DNA of 64,000 bases from Blumeriella jaapii (taxonomy: Eukaryota; Ascomycota; Leotiomycetes; Helotiales; Drepanopezizaceae), in the NCBI GenBank assembly GCA_009599575.1, contig VWND01000089.1, forward strand, positions 153,386-217,385, read 5' to 3'. The notes under the pieces were generated by a model that made no database searches, was not told where the DNA came from, and saw nothing but the letters and a program-made list of their open reading frames with translations. The position numbers were made by a program, and so were the translations under genes. Positions 1-10,972 of the stretch are shown piece after piece (the stretch's first letter is position 1; the number at the start of each line of letters is the position of its first letter).

Positions 1-2864
1 GAGCCTCGTGCGCATCGTTGGTGTCTACACGGGACAAACTATTGGAAGTTTTGTGACCTTGGTCGTAGCCCGGACCCGGTGAGGCCATAGGGGCGTCGAT
101 CTGTTGTGAGTCCGTCGACATGCGCTGGTCTATCGACTGTCGCTTCAAGGACGGCGTGGCAGCGACAGGTGGGGGGGCTGTCTTCTTCCTAAAACTAGCG
201 AAGCGTCTCGACGGTTTACCCGGTTGAAGACCACCGTTACTGTGCGCCTGGGGAGGGGCATTGCGATTCTTGTTTGTACCAAACATCTTTCTGAATCCAC
301 TAGCGCTCGCATCTTTCTCCCTCTTTTTAAGCCTCTTGTGCTTGGTCTCGGGACTATAGCCCACTTGGTCTTCTGATGCTCGAGGCTCAGGTGTTCGCTG
401 GTCCACACGAGATTGAGCACGACCGGAAGCACCAGTATCAGTGGGATGTAAAACATTCGCTGCCTCCTCGGATTGACGGAGATGATCCTCATGCTGTGGA
501 TCAGGACCTGGTGTTGGCGGGAGAGGTGCGGACGGGGGTGTTTGCGAAGGAGGAGCTAGACCTGAAGATGGTGTGGCAGGTAGATTTCTCTCGAGAGGGT
601 TTTCCTGGTTCTGATGGGCTGGATGTAGGGTGCTCTGGCTGTCACTGTTTTCGATGGTCTGGCTTGTTGCGTCTCCGGGTCCTGGTTCGTGGTTGCTGTT
701 CGCAAGATACGCTTCTCGGATAGCATCTTTATCATAATTCTTTGCCCACTTCATTGCTGGAGAAGCCTCGCTCACGATGACAGGCTGGAGGGTGAAGACG
801 CTGTTTGTCTTCGTCGAGTACGTATCCGGGTCGTTGCGCCCCCGTCGAGTGGCCGCTTGCATCGTCTCGTTATTTCGCTGCTGCAAGTGCATAGCTGCCG
901 CTTGAATCCGAGCATGTTGATCTGGGCCAATGCTGGTCTTACTCGTGCTCTGGGATCCGCCCATGTGTGGCGGTTTGCGCAGAGAGTTACGACGAACCAA
1001 AGTCTTGCCCTTCTTCGATCGGCCCCAGAAACTCTTTTTCTCCGCGATGTAGGCGCCCGCGGCGGGTTCAGGGGCTGCTCCCTTGACAATTTCCTCCACC
1101 ACCAACCACCGTTCTCCCTTGATTTTCGTCTCAATCAAAGCACATCGCCCGAAAGCAGCCTTTCGCTGATCCGACTCCTCACCGGCCAAACTGCTAATCC
1201 AGACCCACCAGAAAGAGTCATCCAGGTCGAATTGTGTGATGCTGGCAAGCTCTCCTGGTTCGAGGTCATGCTGTTCCAATCGTGGCCCATGCGACTGGGA
1301 ACTTCGGCCTCTGGTGTCTATTGGTGGCAAGACTTTGTCGGGGGGTAGCAACAAGGGGGCTGGCCCGTGAGTAGTCTCGTCAACAAATCCCGAGGAGAGA
1401 AATTCTGCCCAGGAAGGGGTCGTGGGTCTTCCTCCTGCGGCAATCTTAGAGCTTGGTTTGGTACGGAGGCCAGGTTGGGATCCCTTTTTCCCAAAACTAC
1501 TCTCGTCATCGTCGTCTTCCATGTTGAATCCAGCGGAGAAGCCTATATCCTCGAATCGAGACCAAGACGTGTCTATGAGTCCAGTTGAATCCTTCGAATT
1601 TGAAACGTGGGACTGGTTGGCTGAGGAGATCGAGCGCAAGACACGACGACACTCGTCCGTGAGCGCGTTGACCGGGTCCTCATATTCTGAAAAGGCTTGC
1701 AGCGCTCTATCGTCGTCTCGGTACTGGAAGTGATTTGCTCGGCGCAACAAGGCGAACGGTGTCGGCGATACCGCACCAACAATCATGGCCACCTTGGTCG
1801 TTCTCGTTTGTAGCAGCGAAGGCCGCTCTGGTGGATATTCCGTCTCTCGTACCAGCTTCTGCAACGACGTTGGGAGGGTAGAAATCCCGCCAACCCCCCG
1901 CATTGAAATCGGCGTAAGCGATCTCAGATATGCGAAGAACAAATGACTTGCAGCGTCCGCAGCTCTGGATCATCATCAGCCCCCGGAAATTAGTTGAAAC
2001 AAGAACACTCACGCAATCCATCCTCTGTAACCTCCCTCGAACCCGTTGCCCCCGTCTTGAATCTCAAAGCACCACCATCCAGCCATTCTCGATAGCTTTC
2101 GTCCGCCCAGTCCATTTGTCTTTGCATGCGCTGCAACGGCGGAGAGAAGGTCAAAGAAGTCAAAAATGATATAGGATCGCGCGTCCGACTCCACGCTCAG
2201 GGGCATGAAAGTCGCAAACGCGTCGCGGGCCAACTTGGAATCTGTCATGTTCAGTACCAAGTCCAATCGTCACGGATCTTCTCCGTACCTGTTTCTCCGA
2301 TCCTGAACAGTTGGTACGCCTCCCATCCTACCACGCCTCCGGGCAATCTACTCCAGCACCATTTCACCACACTGCACAGAACCTGGGCCTCGTCAGCAAT
2401 GCCCTCGTAGCCCCAGAATTTGCACACCCACCATCGGCTCTGTCAAGCGCAGCTCTTGCGCCAAAGCTTCTCCACACAGGCGATGACTCCGGTCGAAGAA
2501 ACTTCGCACAAACGACCGCGCCGCGCTTGGATCGGACGTCGGGCGGAATGGAAGGAGGAGGAACGGGGTATCCAGAGCTGTCACATCGAATATCAATTTA
2601 GCCCAAGCACCAGCAACATGTGTGAGGGAACCGTGCAGATCTGACAGCGGCAGCGAACGTCTCCCCGGCCGTACCTCTTGACTTCAATTCCAGCGTGCAC
2701 CCCCTCAGCAATTCCTGCACCTCCTCGGGCTCGACCGAAGTGCGCGTCCAGGCATCTTCCCATCGCGGTTTCGCGGACGTGTCGTCGAGGGCTGGCTGTG
2801 GCGCGCCTTTCTTCACTTTCGAAGGACTATCTTTGCCCTTGAGGCGCGAGAAGAAGCTCGGCAT
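1..2864 (-). CDS. MSB1: Msb1/Mug8-domain morphogenesis protein, partial
   Basis: Fungal Msb1/Mug8-family protein; the yeast members act in Rho/Cdc42-dependent polarised growth and bud or septum formation. Start is the ATG at 2864 (MPSFFSRLKGKD). I read five exons: 2675-2864, 2432-2577, 2289-2382, 2013-2241 and 1-1964, with introns of 97, 49, 47 and 48 nt. All junctions are GT-AG and keep one frame. Diagnostic stretches are ALDTPFLLLPFRP, WSRLPGGVVGWEAY, NGLGGRKLSRMAGWWCFE and AAADAASHLFFAYLRSL. About 874 codons lie in the window. The last exon continues off the left edge without a stop. Its C-terminal half is low-complexity, rich in Ser, Pro and basic residues, as is usual for the family's disordered tail. 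Family call is firm; the last splice sites of the full gene are not visible. Confidence 0.9.
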
Positions 2865-4408
2865 GGCGGTTGGTAATTTGGGGTATCCCCGTATCTGCTG
2901 CGATCGTGAGAGTCGCCGGCGCCGTGTATTCGGTGTGGGGAGGAGAGGAGAGCAGAGGAGAGGGCATTCAAGGTCGAGAAAAAATGGGGAGAGGGGGTCG
3001 CAGGACTCGCTGTTGACGGGGCACCGGGCACAACCAACGCAACGAATCTCGCCTTTTCGCGGTGGGGGCGAACAATGGGCGTCGACACGAGAAAAGAGAA
3101 TTGGGATGGATGGATGAAAGAATGAACGAATGAATGAATGTGGTGGCGGCGGTGGTGGAGGAGGTGGTGGTGGTAGAGGGGGTGGTGGAAGATGTAGATG
3201 GTGGAAGATGTAGATGTCGGGCGACAGGAAATTCAGGGGTCGCGGCAGAAGAGATTAGCTGCACCACGGTCTGGGCGGTGAGCAAGGCGGTCGTGGGAGG
3301 AGCGTAGAACGTCGAACTGCCCAAATCAAGACAATCGAGAAGGTACGCAAGGTATGAACATAAAAGTATTGTACGCATGTAAGTAAGTCATCAACGTCAA
3401 CGGGTGATGGTAATGTGCATATCTACGTGCGTATTGCATGACATGAAACGGGGACGGCGAGGTCAAGGTCGAGGATTAATTGAGTCTAAGCTCCGCCATA
3501 TCACCAGGATCCTACTGGTCCATCACATATCTAATCAAGGAATACGTATATCAACGGAGCATGGGACAAGTACCTACATGCTGTACCTACGGACCCGGTG
3601 GGAACGTCGGATCGGCTGGTCGGCTCGGCGTTCCGTTTTGGACACTGAAAATACTTCTTCCTTCAAGACTGGTGTTGTTGTTGTTGTTGTTGTCGCTGGC
3701 GAAAGTTACGCGAGCCCCGGTCTGTGTTGTTATTCGACCAACACACCTTTCCGCGTGGCATGCTTATCGTGTGTGATGATCTCATCAATTACCTTTCGGC
3801 ATAGACGCTGACAGGTCGGGAGAGCATACCATCGTACGTAGCACAATGTGCGTCGCCTGGGCTCTATCAGTGTCAGAGAAGATCCGTGAGGTTCTACTCT
3901 ACTTCTCCCTAGCTTTTGAGGTACTTAACTACGAACCTCGAAAGCAAACTTCTTAAAAGGTCCAAAACCGTAGATCGTCTCACATATGTTGGTTCTCTGA
4001 GCAATGGAAAAGTTAATCATTTAGCATCACCGTATTTTTTTTTTTCTTCTTTTTTTTTTCTCAGAGGTAAAAATGCCAAAGCAACGACTTATTTGAATAC
4101 TTGCAATATCACTGTCCGCCATGACTATGCTACCAGTGGCGTAGACACCTGCTGAAGCTTAACGTTTGCTTTCATCAAAGTATTCGCTGATACGCTGGCA
4201 CATTTACATGTCTAATAAATCTCCCCTCCCAACCACAGATCTGTGTTGAGTACTTTACAAACTTTTTTCGTTTGACAATTTCAATCGTCCCCCTCTTACT
4301 CGGCCCTCCTCTCCTCTTATATGGGCTATTCGAAATTCCAAGATAGACTTCGCGCCTCGAAAAAGCTTACTCCTGAACTCAATAACATGCAATTCTGCAT
4401 TCAAGCCG
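2865..4408. other. intergenic: upstream region of the Msb1-type gene
   Basis: No coding region could be supported. The stretch holds simple repeats: a GAATGAAT run at 3120-3141, a GGTGGT-rich tract at 3141-3190, two copies of GGTGGAAGATGTAGAT around 3184-3216, a TTG run at 3672-3693, and a T/C-rich tract at 4034-4060. The part next to 2864 should carry the promoter of the Msb1-type gene. Confidence 0.5.
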
Positions 4409-5225
4409 CTACTCAGCGAGTTTCTGAGGGACGCTCGTACACCCAATCTGGCGTTCAGGTAACTTGGCAATCTTCTTTCCCAGAGCTTCTGTGGTAACCC
4501 CCATCGGCTTCGGTGCAGCTCCAACTGACTCGGCACCTTGTGCTGGAACAGGCTTGTCTCTCAGCTTCTGCAGCAGTGCCAGGTCCACACGCGCCGCCGC
4601 GTGCTGTCCCATCTCAAACTCGAGCCAGAAGATCGTGTTCGCTGTAATTCCAACGCCATTGTTGCAATTGAAGGCTCTACGGACGTCTTCTGCATCTCCT
4701 GGCTCGCATCCCTATCGATATACAAATCCACGCCGGACGCACAGCCTTCGTTTCGATAAGTGTCAACAGGCTTTCTGAAAAAGCCCCTTGGTTTAAGTTT
4801 TTAGGCCGCTCGGGGAGCACGTCGATGCACACCGGTTCACGAGCAATCAATCTCTTGATCGAGTTTGGATGCCCCCTCAGCAAGCGCAGAGACACAATGG
4901 CGCCTCAGGAGTTTCCATACACGGTAACCGGCTCACTGAGTGAAAGATGCTGTATGATTTGATTGTCATCATCGGCGTCTGTCGTGACGCTTTTCGTGAA
5001 GTTTTAGAGTCCTTTTGAGCAGCTCTTGGAGAAACCGCGGCGGTGCCAACTCACGAATTTGTGCGTGGCGGCGAGGTGGCGCGCGATCTCACGAGTTATA
5101 ACTCTATTACCTTGAGCACTAGGAATCAAGAGAAGCAGCGAGTCATTACTAAATGTTCCGTGGTATAGCGATGCTCCGTCGACGTCGAGGGTAGGCTCTC
5201 CTTTCTCTTCGGTGTTGGTATGTAA
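4409..5225 (-). pseudogene. alpha/beta-hydrolase pseudogene with two nonsense codons
   Basis: Reading leftwards from about 5225, one frame spells an alpha/beta-hydrolase: a strand-1 region (LLLLIPSAQG), RRGFSKS, then TDADDDNQIIQHLSLSEPV, the nucleophile elbow VYGNS, and GAIVSLRLLRGHPNSIKRL, followed by a C-terminal piece (NTIFWLEFEMGQ). Two in-frame stops break it: TAA at 5004-5006 and TGA at 4905-4907. The second sits directly after the predicted catalytic Ser. Between about 4698 and 4740 the frame changes, explained either by a 40 nt intron or by a further frameshift. No start ATG is visible at the expected N-terminus. Substrate unknown. Both stops are explained by single C-to-T changes, which suggests RIP-like decay. 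Family call good; exact ends approximate. Confidence 0.75.
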
Positions 5226-7032
5226 ATAGGTTTGATGTGGTTCTGGCACTACCGCTTGAAACTTAGTCAACGCGCAGTATAGTCTATTTGTACCCCAGAT
5301 TCGAGCTTTGCTACTACAGTAATCCAGAGAAAGTCCATCCTTGATCTTCAGTTGCAGCAGGAAAGGTTGCATGGTGCAGAATGCGAAACTAACGAGATCG
5401 TTTCCGCCGAGCCGGTGAAATTCCAAGTTCAGTCTTCCATGTACTTGGCCCTTTACACAGTTGAAATATGGTTACCTCGTACATTAATAGTTTTTTTAAA
5501 AAAAAGCATCTGTGTTTAATAGTTTTCCCCTTTTGCGATCTCAAGTGCGTCTAAAGAGCCGCCATACCGGTTTCCGCTAACTAAGATGTGCTCTAGGTCT
5601 CACCTGCAAGTAAGTTCTTACGGCTTAGTGAAACGCAACACACGATTACGATTCAGTCCCGCGCGTTCTACCGATCAGAGTCCAGATCACTTAGCATTTG
5701 TGAAATCGCGTACGAAATCTGGCGGAGGAGGCGAATGTACTTCTTGTAAAAAGTCCGAGGCTCCTAACCAAATCACTTCTCGACCGGCATATAGCACACC
5801 CACAGAAGTCGGCTTACTCATGGTTACATGCTTCTATACTTCGCTGAATGGTTCATTTGTTGATCCTGCGCCAGTGGTCGAACTGAAAGATCTATGGGTC
5901 GCTGTGGATGACGTTCAAGATGTTGTGTCACGAATGCTACCCACGATTAGCCAACATGTCTCGGGCTTGAAGGCACGAATCTATCGAATTAGGAAAGTGA
6001 ATCTTCATTCGGCCTATCTTTTTTTGTGGAGCCAGTCTGTACATGCCTTCCCATGACCTTCTAGAAATTCTCGCAAGTAGAGCAGCTCAACGAAAATTGA
6101 GATCCTTGCCTGTGTTGCCGTAGCACCCAGCCTGAGTCTCAGGTCCTGTAGGACAACAAGATAATAGGATTACGCTCAATGTGATACCGGTGACTTCGGA
6201 ACCTGTCCCGATGTTTGTTCCGAAGGTGATATGGATCCCACAGGTGTCATCGTCCTTCACGGCAATCACATGAAGGCAACTGCTGAGCCAGAAACTACAC
6301 ATAGTGCTCGTCGAACCTCTCTTCAGTCTCGAGAACTTTGCAGGGAGGAAAAGGCCAAAAGAGCAACACTTGTACTAGCCACAAGGGCACGATGAGAACT
6401 AGCAATTATCGCGCCATTCACATTTTCCAGTGACTAAGAATCAATCATGGGACACCCAAAACGTCGCTCCGACTACGAAAAGAGAAAGCAAACGTAGATG
6501 TATGAGGGTGAGGATTGAGAAATGAAACTCGGTTTGGCCGTGGCCAAAAATGCCTCTGCGGTAAAGGGCCCATGAATCATCTCCTCAAAGTCACAGATTT
6601 CTCTCTCGGCGTTTCGATATACACATCTGCCTCAAGGCCTTAGTGAATCTAGACCAGGCGGAAAAGCTTGCTTGTACCACATTCCAGACCTTCAGTCGCC
6701 AAACTCGCCTAGCTCACAGAAAGACTACAAAGTGGCAAAAGCCACAAAGAAGCATTGACGGTACTAAACCAATGCGTTAAGGGCTCAAACCAGCTGAATG
6801 GATAGAAAGGATGGGGATGCTCCGAGATAAGCATCGCCGCATTCTTTCCGCCAGCCACCTCAGCGCCAACCGAACGCCTTGCGATGCCACCGGCGACGGG
6901 TGATCTGTAGGAGATCATCTGGGCGACTCGGGGGCAGCCTTAGCGGCATATAAAGTCGGGTTTTCAGAATCACCATGTACTTTCAGCGAAGCTCGACAAT
7001 ATTTCTTACACGCCGAGGCTGGATCTGTCGAC
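5226..7032. other. intergenic, possible decayed coding sequence
   Basis: No intact gene recognised. A plus-strand open stretch at 5586-6056 lacks a convincing domain. The last 120 bases before 7033 look like a promoter and leader of the GH128-type gene, with GGCATATAAAG at 6942-6952 as a possible TATA-like element about 80 bases upstream of the ATG. Confidence 0.35.
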
Positions 7033-8043
7033 ATGCGTACCCATAATCTGCTTCTGGCTTTGTGTGTCATCTCAGGCGCGCTCTGCGCAACCACTTCGTC
7101 AACCAGAACCACGCTCTCAAGCAAAACCACATCGTCAACGAGTACGAGTCGTACCAGTACAACAAAGACATCACGATCTTCTAAGAGCAGTACAATACCA
7201 AGCCGCCCGACCGTCTCCTCATCGCCAACATTGCTCAAGTCCACAACGACATCGAGCAGCGCCGCCGCTGTCCCCACCAAGAACAATGGAAAGCGAGGCC
7301 TGAGTTTCAACACGCCAGCATTGACTCAGCCCTTCTCTCTCTCGGGCCAAGGTTCGAAAGTCTCATGGACGTACAACTGGGCCTCGGACCCGTACTTTCC
7401 GTCTGGCACCTACCCGGCCAACACCTACAACACCATTCTGACGTTCGTGCCTATGCTCTGGAGTGCCGCCAGCGACCTAACGAGCATCTGGCGGGCCAAC
7501 GTGAAGAACGCCATCGCGGCGTACGGGGCCGATGCCGTTCTCGCATTCAACGAGCCGGATGGATGCTGCTGGAGCTGCGGCAACAGCTGCATGGACGTGT
7601 CTGTAGCGGTGGCGGCCTACAAGCAATGGGTGCAGCCTCTGGCTGGCACGGTGAAGCTCGGCGCGCCCGCCGTGACGAACGGGGTGGGCGAAGGGATCGG
7701 CATCAGTTACATGACGTACTTCATGGGAAACTGCACGAGCTGCCGGGTCGATTTCATCCCCATCCATTGGTATGGGAGCGTTCTCGACCCAGGATCTTTC
7801 CAGACTTACGTGCAGAGCTTCAACACCAAGTTTGGCAAACCCGTGTGGATCACCGAGTTTGGGACTTCGTCTGGGACCGAGGCACAGATCGTGGCTTTCT
7901 TGAAGCAGGTCCTGCCCTGGCTGGACGCGCAGTCGTATGTTCAGCGTTATGCGTATTTCACGGATACAAACACCGGGGTGCCCTATTTGCTGAACTCGAA
8001 CAATGCCATGACGAATATAGGCGTGGTGTACAATAGTGGATAG
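7033..8043 (+). CDS. secreted GH128-type (Asl1-like) glucanase
   Basis: Single-exon protein of 336 residues. It starts with a signal peptide (MRTHNLLLALCVISGALC) and a Ser/Thr-rich linker to about residue 85, probably O-glycosylated. The rest is a TIM-barrel domain of the Asl1/GH128 type, a family of beta-1,3-glucanases. Two likely catalytic glutamates are visible: one in FNEPDG near residue 172 and one in ITEFG near residue 273. A conserved HWYG lies near 246. Cysteines in CCWSCGNSC and NCTSC suggest disulphides. The protein should act outside the cell or in the wall on beta-1,3-glucan. Start is the first ATG and is followed directly by the signal peptide. Family call is firm; substrate preference is inferred from the family. 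Confidence 0.88.
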   Translation: MRTHNLLLALCVISGALCATTSSTRTTLSSKTTSSTSTSRTSTTKTSRSSKSSTIPSRPTVSSSPTLLKSTTTSSSAAAVPTKNNGKRGLSFNTPALTQPFSLSGQGSKVSWTYNWASDPYFPSGTYPANTYNTILTFVPMLWSAASDLTSIWRANVKNAIAAYGADAVLAFNEPDGCCWSCGNSCMDVSVAVAAYKQWVQPLAGTVKLGAPAVTNGVGEGIGISYMTYFMGNCTSCRVDFIPIHWYGSVLDPGSFQTYVQSFNTKFGKPVWITEFGTSSGTEAQIVAFLKQVLPWLDAQSYVQRYAYFTDTNTGVPYLLNSNNAMTNIGVVYNSG

Positions 8044-9024
8044 AAACATTCGTGATGTCCAATTGAACAGCAAATCTACCGATTCTCACGCAGTCGTATT
8101 TTGATGGTGTTTTGAGTGAGTCTGCTATCACGGGAACGGAGACCAGAGTGTGAAATCGGAGATGGACTCTTGCTTTTAGAAACAGTCCTGAAGTATGAAG
8201 CAAATACCTCAAAAGCACTACTCGCGGTTTAGAAACAGGCTGCATGGACCTCTTAGCTTCGGAGAGACAAGCCGGTTCTTTCGAAACAAGTGCAGAGTCT
8301 GACTTTCATTGAAGGGAACTGGTGAGGAGATGGAACCCAATGTACAGGTGGGTAGGAAAAGTGGGTCCCGCCCTCGCTAAACTAAAATGGTTTGTTTACT
8401 TTCCCAAGAACGCCCAGCCCAGCCGTGCCCATGCTAAAAGACTCCTCATTCCGCAACCCAAAGCTGTTGGAATAACAAGGGTTTGTATTCGCTTAAGAGA
8501 GAGACTCTGCTACCTCGATCGAGGTATCTACGACCAAGCGCGGCGATCTCGACTCAGCGACGCGACGGGGCGCGATAATATGAAAGCACTGCATTAAGAA
8601 GAACTGGCTCGATTTGACGTCTCCAGAAAACGGAGGACCACCACTTGAACAAAATCTCGACACGAAAGGGTCGGTGAGATGCAAACGCAACGTTTTATCT
8701 GTATCCTACAGTCCCCGTAGAGGGGACACCACGAGCGAGTGGTGTAGGGAGGGCGGGGTTAAATACAAGCTCAAGCTCAACGATCTCCACCCACAATCCA
8801 TCGGCCCAGGCCTTCATCCACCGATGCGCCGGTACGCACCATATATCAAGCAGCCAACGCCCGCCAGGCTCTCGCGTGTGAAGGTAGATATGTATGTGTA
8901 CAAAGCCCTTGCGTGCCATCTCATCTCAAGGCCCCCTACCACCCACCCATCCACCTCTCCCTGCCTTTACACAACCCTGTCATCCTCCCATCCTTCTCCC
9001 CTTGCCCTCCCTCCCACGGCCAGC
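8044..9024. other. intergenic, nothing recognised
   Basis: Between the GH128-type stop and the small cysteine protein I see no coding signal. From about 8930 to 9020 the plus strand is rich in CCTCCC and CCACC runs. Confidence 0.4.
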
Positions 9025-9159
9025 TCAGATGAAGGGCGGTTTGTCCCCCTTCGCACAGGCCGGACACAGGCCCTCGGCGTTCAGCTTCTTGTCCTTGCGG
9101 TAGAACTCGGCGCCGCAGCCGCCGACAGCCTTCTTGCAGTACTCGGTGTAGTTGTCCAT
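9025..9159 (-). CDS. small cysteine protein, 44 residues, hypothetical
   Basis: Candidate short gene: ATG at 9157-9159, stop at 9025-9027, 44 residues. The four cysteines are spaced C8-x6-C15-x16-C32-x2-C35, a pattern compatible with one zinc site, in a Lys-rich, Tyr-containing chain (VGGCGAEFYRKDKK, then GLCPACAKGDK). No signal peptide or membrane segment. The same frame is open upstream to 9414, but that part is low-complexity His/Gln/Pro and reads like leader, so I prefer the internal ATG. Function unknown. The sharp change from low-complexity to compact Cys sequence at the ATG is the main argument that it is real. Confidence 0.5.
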   Translation of the reverse strand: MDNYTEYCKKAVGGCGAEFYRKDKKLNAEGLCPACAKGDKPPFI

Positions 9160-10723
9160 TTGCTCTTTCTTTTGTATATCTAGTGGGTTCTGGTGAGGTG
9201 GGGGTTTGGATTGGTGGCTTTGCTGGAGATGGTGGGGGGTTTCTCCCTGCTGGTTCTTCTGGTGTCCTGCCTGGGGGAGGAGGGGGAGTATGTTTGCTCC
9301 GTGTGTGTTCAGCTCCGTAATTAGATTGAGAAGCGGGATGTGGGATGTTACTGGCTGCTGGTGGGTATGGGGAAGGAGATAGAATTGAAAGGGTTTGTTC
9401 TCATCTAAACGCAAGAAACTGGGGGTTTAAGTACTCGATGCCTCCAGGCCAGAAAGTAACACAAGAGGACAAAGACGTCGTGAATGTCTTCAGCAGCACG
9501 GCCTGTCAGTCTTGCGATCTCATATGAGTGGGTCGAGAGAGCTCCTGATACACTGATATTGGGATGTGAATGAATGAATCATTGCTGGTTGTTGGCGGGA
9601 GAAGGGTTTGATGATTCCGTTCTTGCTGTTTTCGTGTTCAGATTCACAACGGGTGGTAGCATGAGTCGAGGGATGTGTAACGTGAATGGGCGTGTGATAT
9701 TTCTTGCGATATTTGTCGAGCAGAGCGCTTACCAACTTGCACACTGTACTTTTTTCCAACACATTCATTCAGCCTTAGAGATATGAATGGATTGATTTCT
9801 TCTCACTCCGAACATCTGAATCAATAGGCACACAGCTTTACGAGGTATTATTAGAATAAATAGCCCAGATCTACCTTGTCAGGAAGCATTCCAGTCTAAG
9901 AAGCACAATCATCTTGTCCCAAAAACGCACAACTAAATCTCACTTTACTTAAAGAGAACTATATTCCATTCATTCCTACCTTTTACATCTACACAAACAC
10001 GCAGATGTTTAACTCAAAGATATGATTGGTAGGTACATTGTCTTGTTGTGTCCAGATAGGGAATACGAAGCCCTTTCTTGTTCCTTTCTCTAGGAGATAA
10101 AGAAAGAGAGGAAGAAAGGCGTGGAGAACAAAGACATTGCATTGCGAAAGAAGGAACAAAGATTGAGACGAAGAGGATGAGACAATGTCCTTCTTTCTAT
10201 TTTTTTTTCTTTTGGCTAGGAGGGAACAGGCTGAATGAGTGGGATGGATGGATAGTATGTAGGGGATTAATGGCAAGAAAGTCAAGTCGGGGGCCAAAGA
10301 AATAGAGAGAGAGAGCGTGAAAAAGAAAACAATGCCATGGTGCGACTTTCTTTATGGTCATGGTAATGTACAGAACAAGGATAAAACAGTGAGTAGCATG
10401 TTCCAAACAAACAGTTATCGTGCTACGCTCTTAAGAAGCTCAACAGTTCGGCTTCACAGTCACTCACTCCCCCATTGAACCCACACTCATTCATCCCCTT
10501 AGTTACTTCGCATCTGTTGCAACTAACAAAAATAACAACGAAAGCAACAGCAGCCACATCCATCCTTGCATACACCCACGCCCATTGTACAATCAGATCT
10601 CCACACCCACAACCACAAACAGATTCCACGACCGCTACCGCTACCGCTACCAACCAACCCAACATCAACCCCCATCCATTTACCCTAACCCGCAAACAAA
10701 ACCAAACAAACACCATAAAAAAG
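9160..10723. other. intergenic, pyrimidine/purine-rich leader-like DNA
   Basis: No gene supported apart from the candidate at 10724. The stretch contains a T run at 10199-10212, and the 10550-10720 part is a CA/ACC-rich strand resembling a fungal 5' leader. Confidence 0.35.
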
Positions 10724-10972
10724 ATGCCCCCTCCACCCCCGCGGCCCTCTGTCCCCACAGAAGCAAGGGCTGCGCGAAAACGGCCTCAGCTGCCAGCCCG
10801 GGCCGCCATGGAGAAGGGCGAGAGAGATACGTGGAGCAGTTTCGCGCGCGGGCTGGTGACTTTCAAGCCGAGGAGGGCGTGGAGCTCCTCGCATTCGGTA
10901 GGCGGGAGGAAGCTGGAGAGAGAGGGAGGGATGATTGATGGTGGAGGGGAAGAGGGAAGGGAGGAGAAGTAG
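10724..10972 (+). CDS. hypothetical 82-residue basic protein (doubtful)
   Basis: Open frame of 82 residues beginning MPPPPPRPSV, preceded by a CA-rich, A-rich leader (CATAAAAAAG before the ATG) typical of fungal start sites. The middle reads MEKGERDTWSSFARGLVTFK, which looks less random than its surroundings. The C-terminus is Gly/Glu-rich. No domain recognised, and an intron could exist downstream. Could equally be chance. Confidence 0.25.
   Translation: MPPPPPRPSVPTEARAARKRPQLPARAAMEKGERDTWSSFARGLVTFKPRRAWSSSHSVGGRKLEREGGMIDGGGEEGREEK

Noticed and set aside
5586..6056. 156-codon plus-strand frame next to the hydrolase pseudogene
   Set aside because: A stretch (LWVAVDDVQDVVSRML) faintly recalls dehydrogenases, but no motif set supports it.
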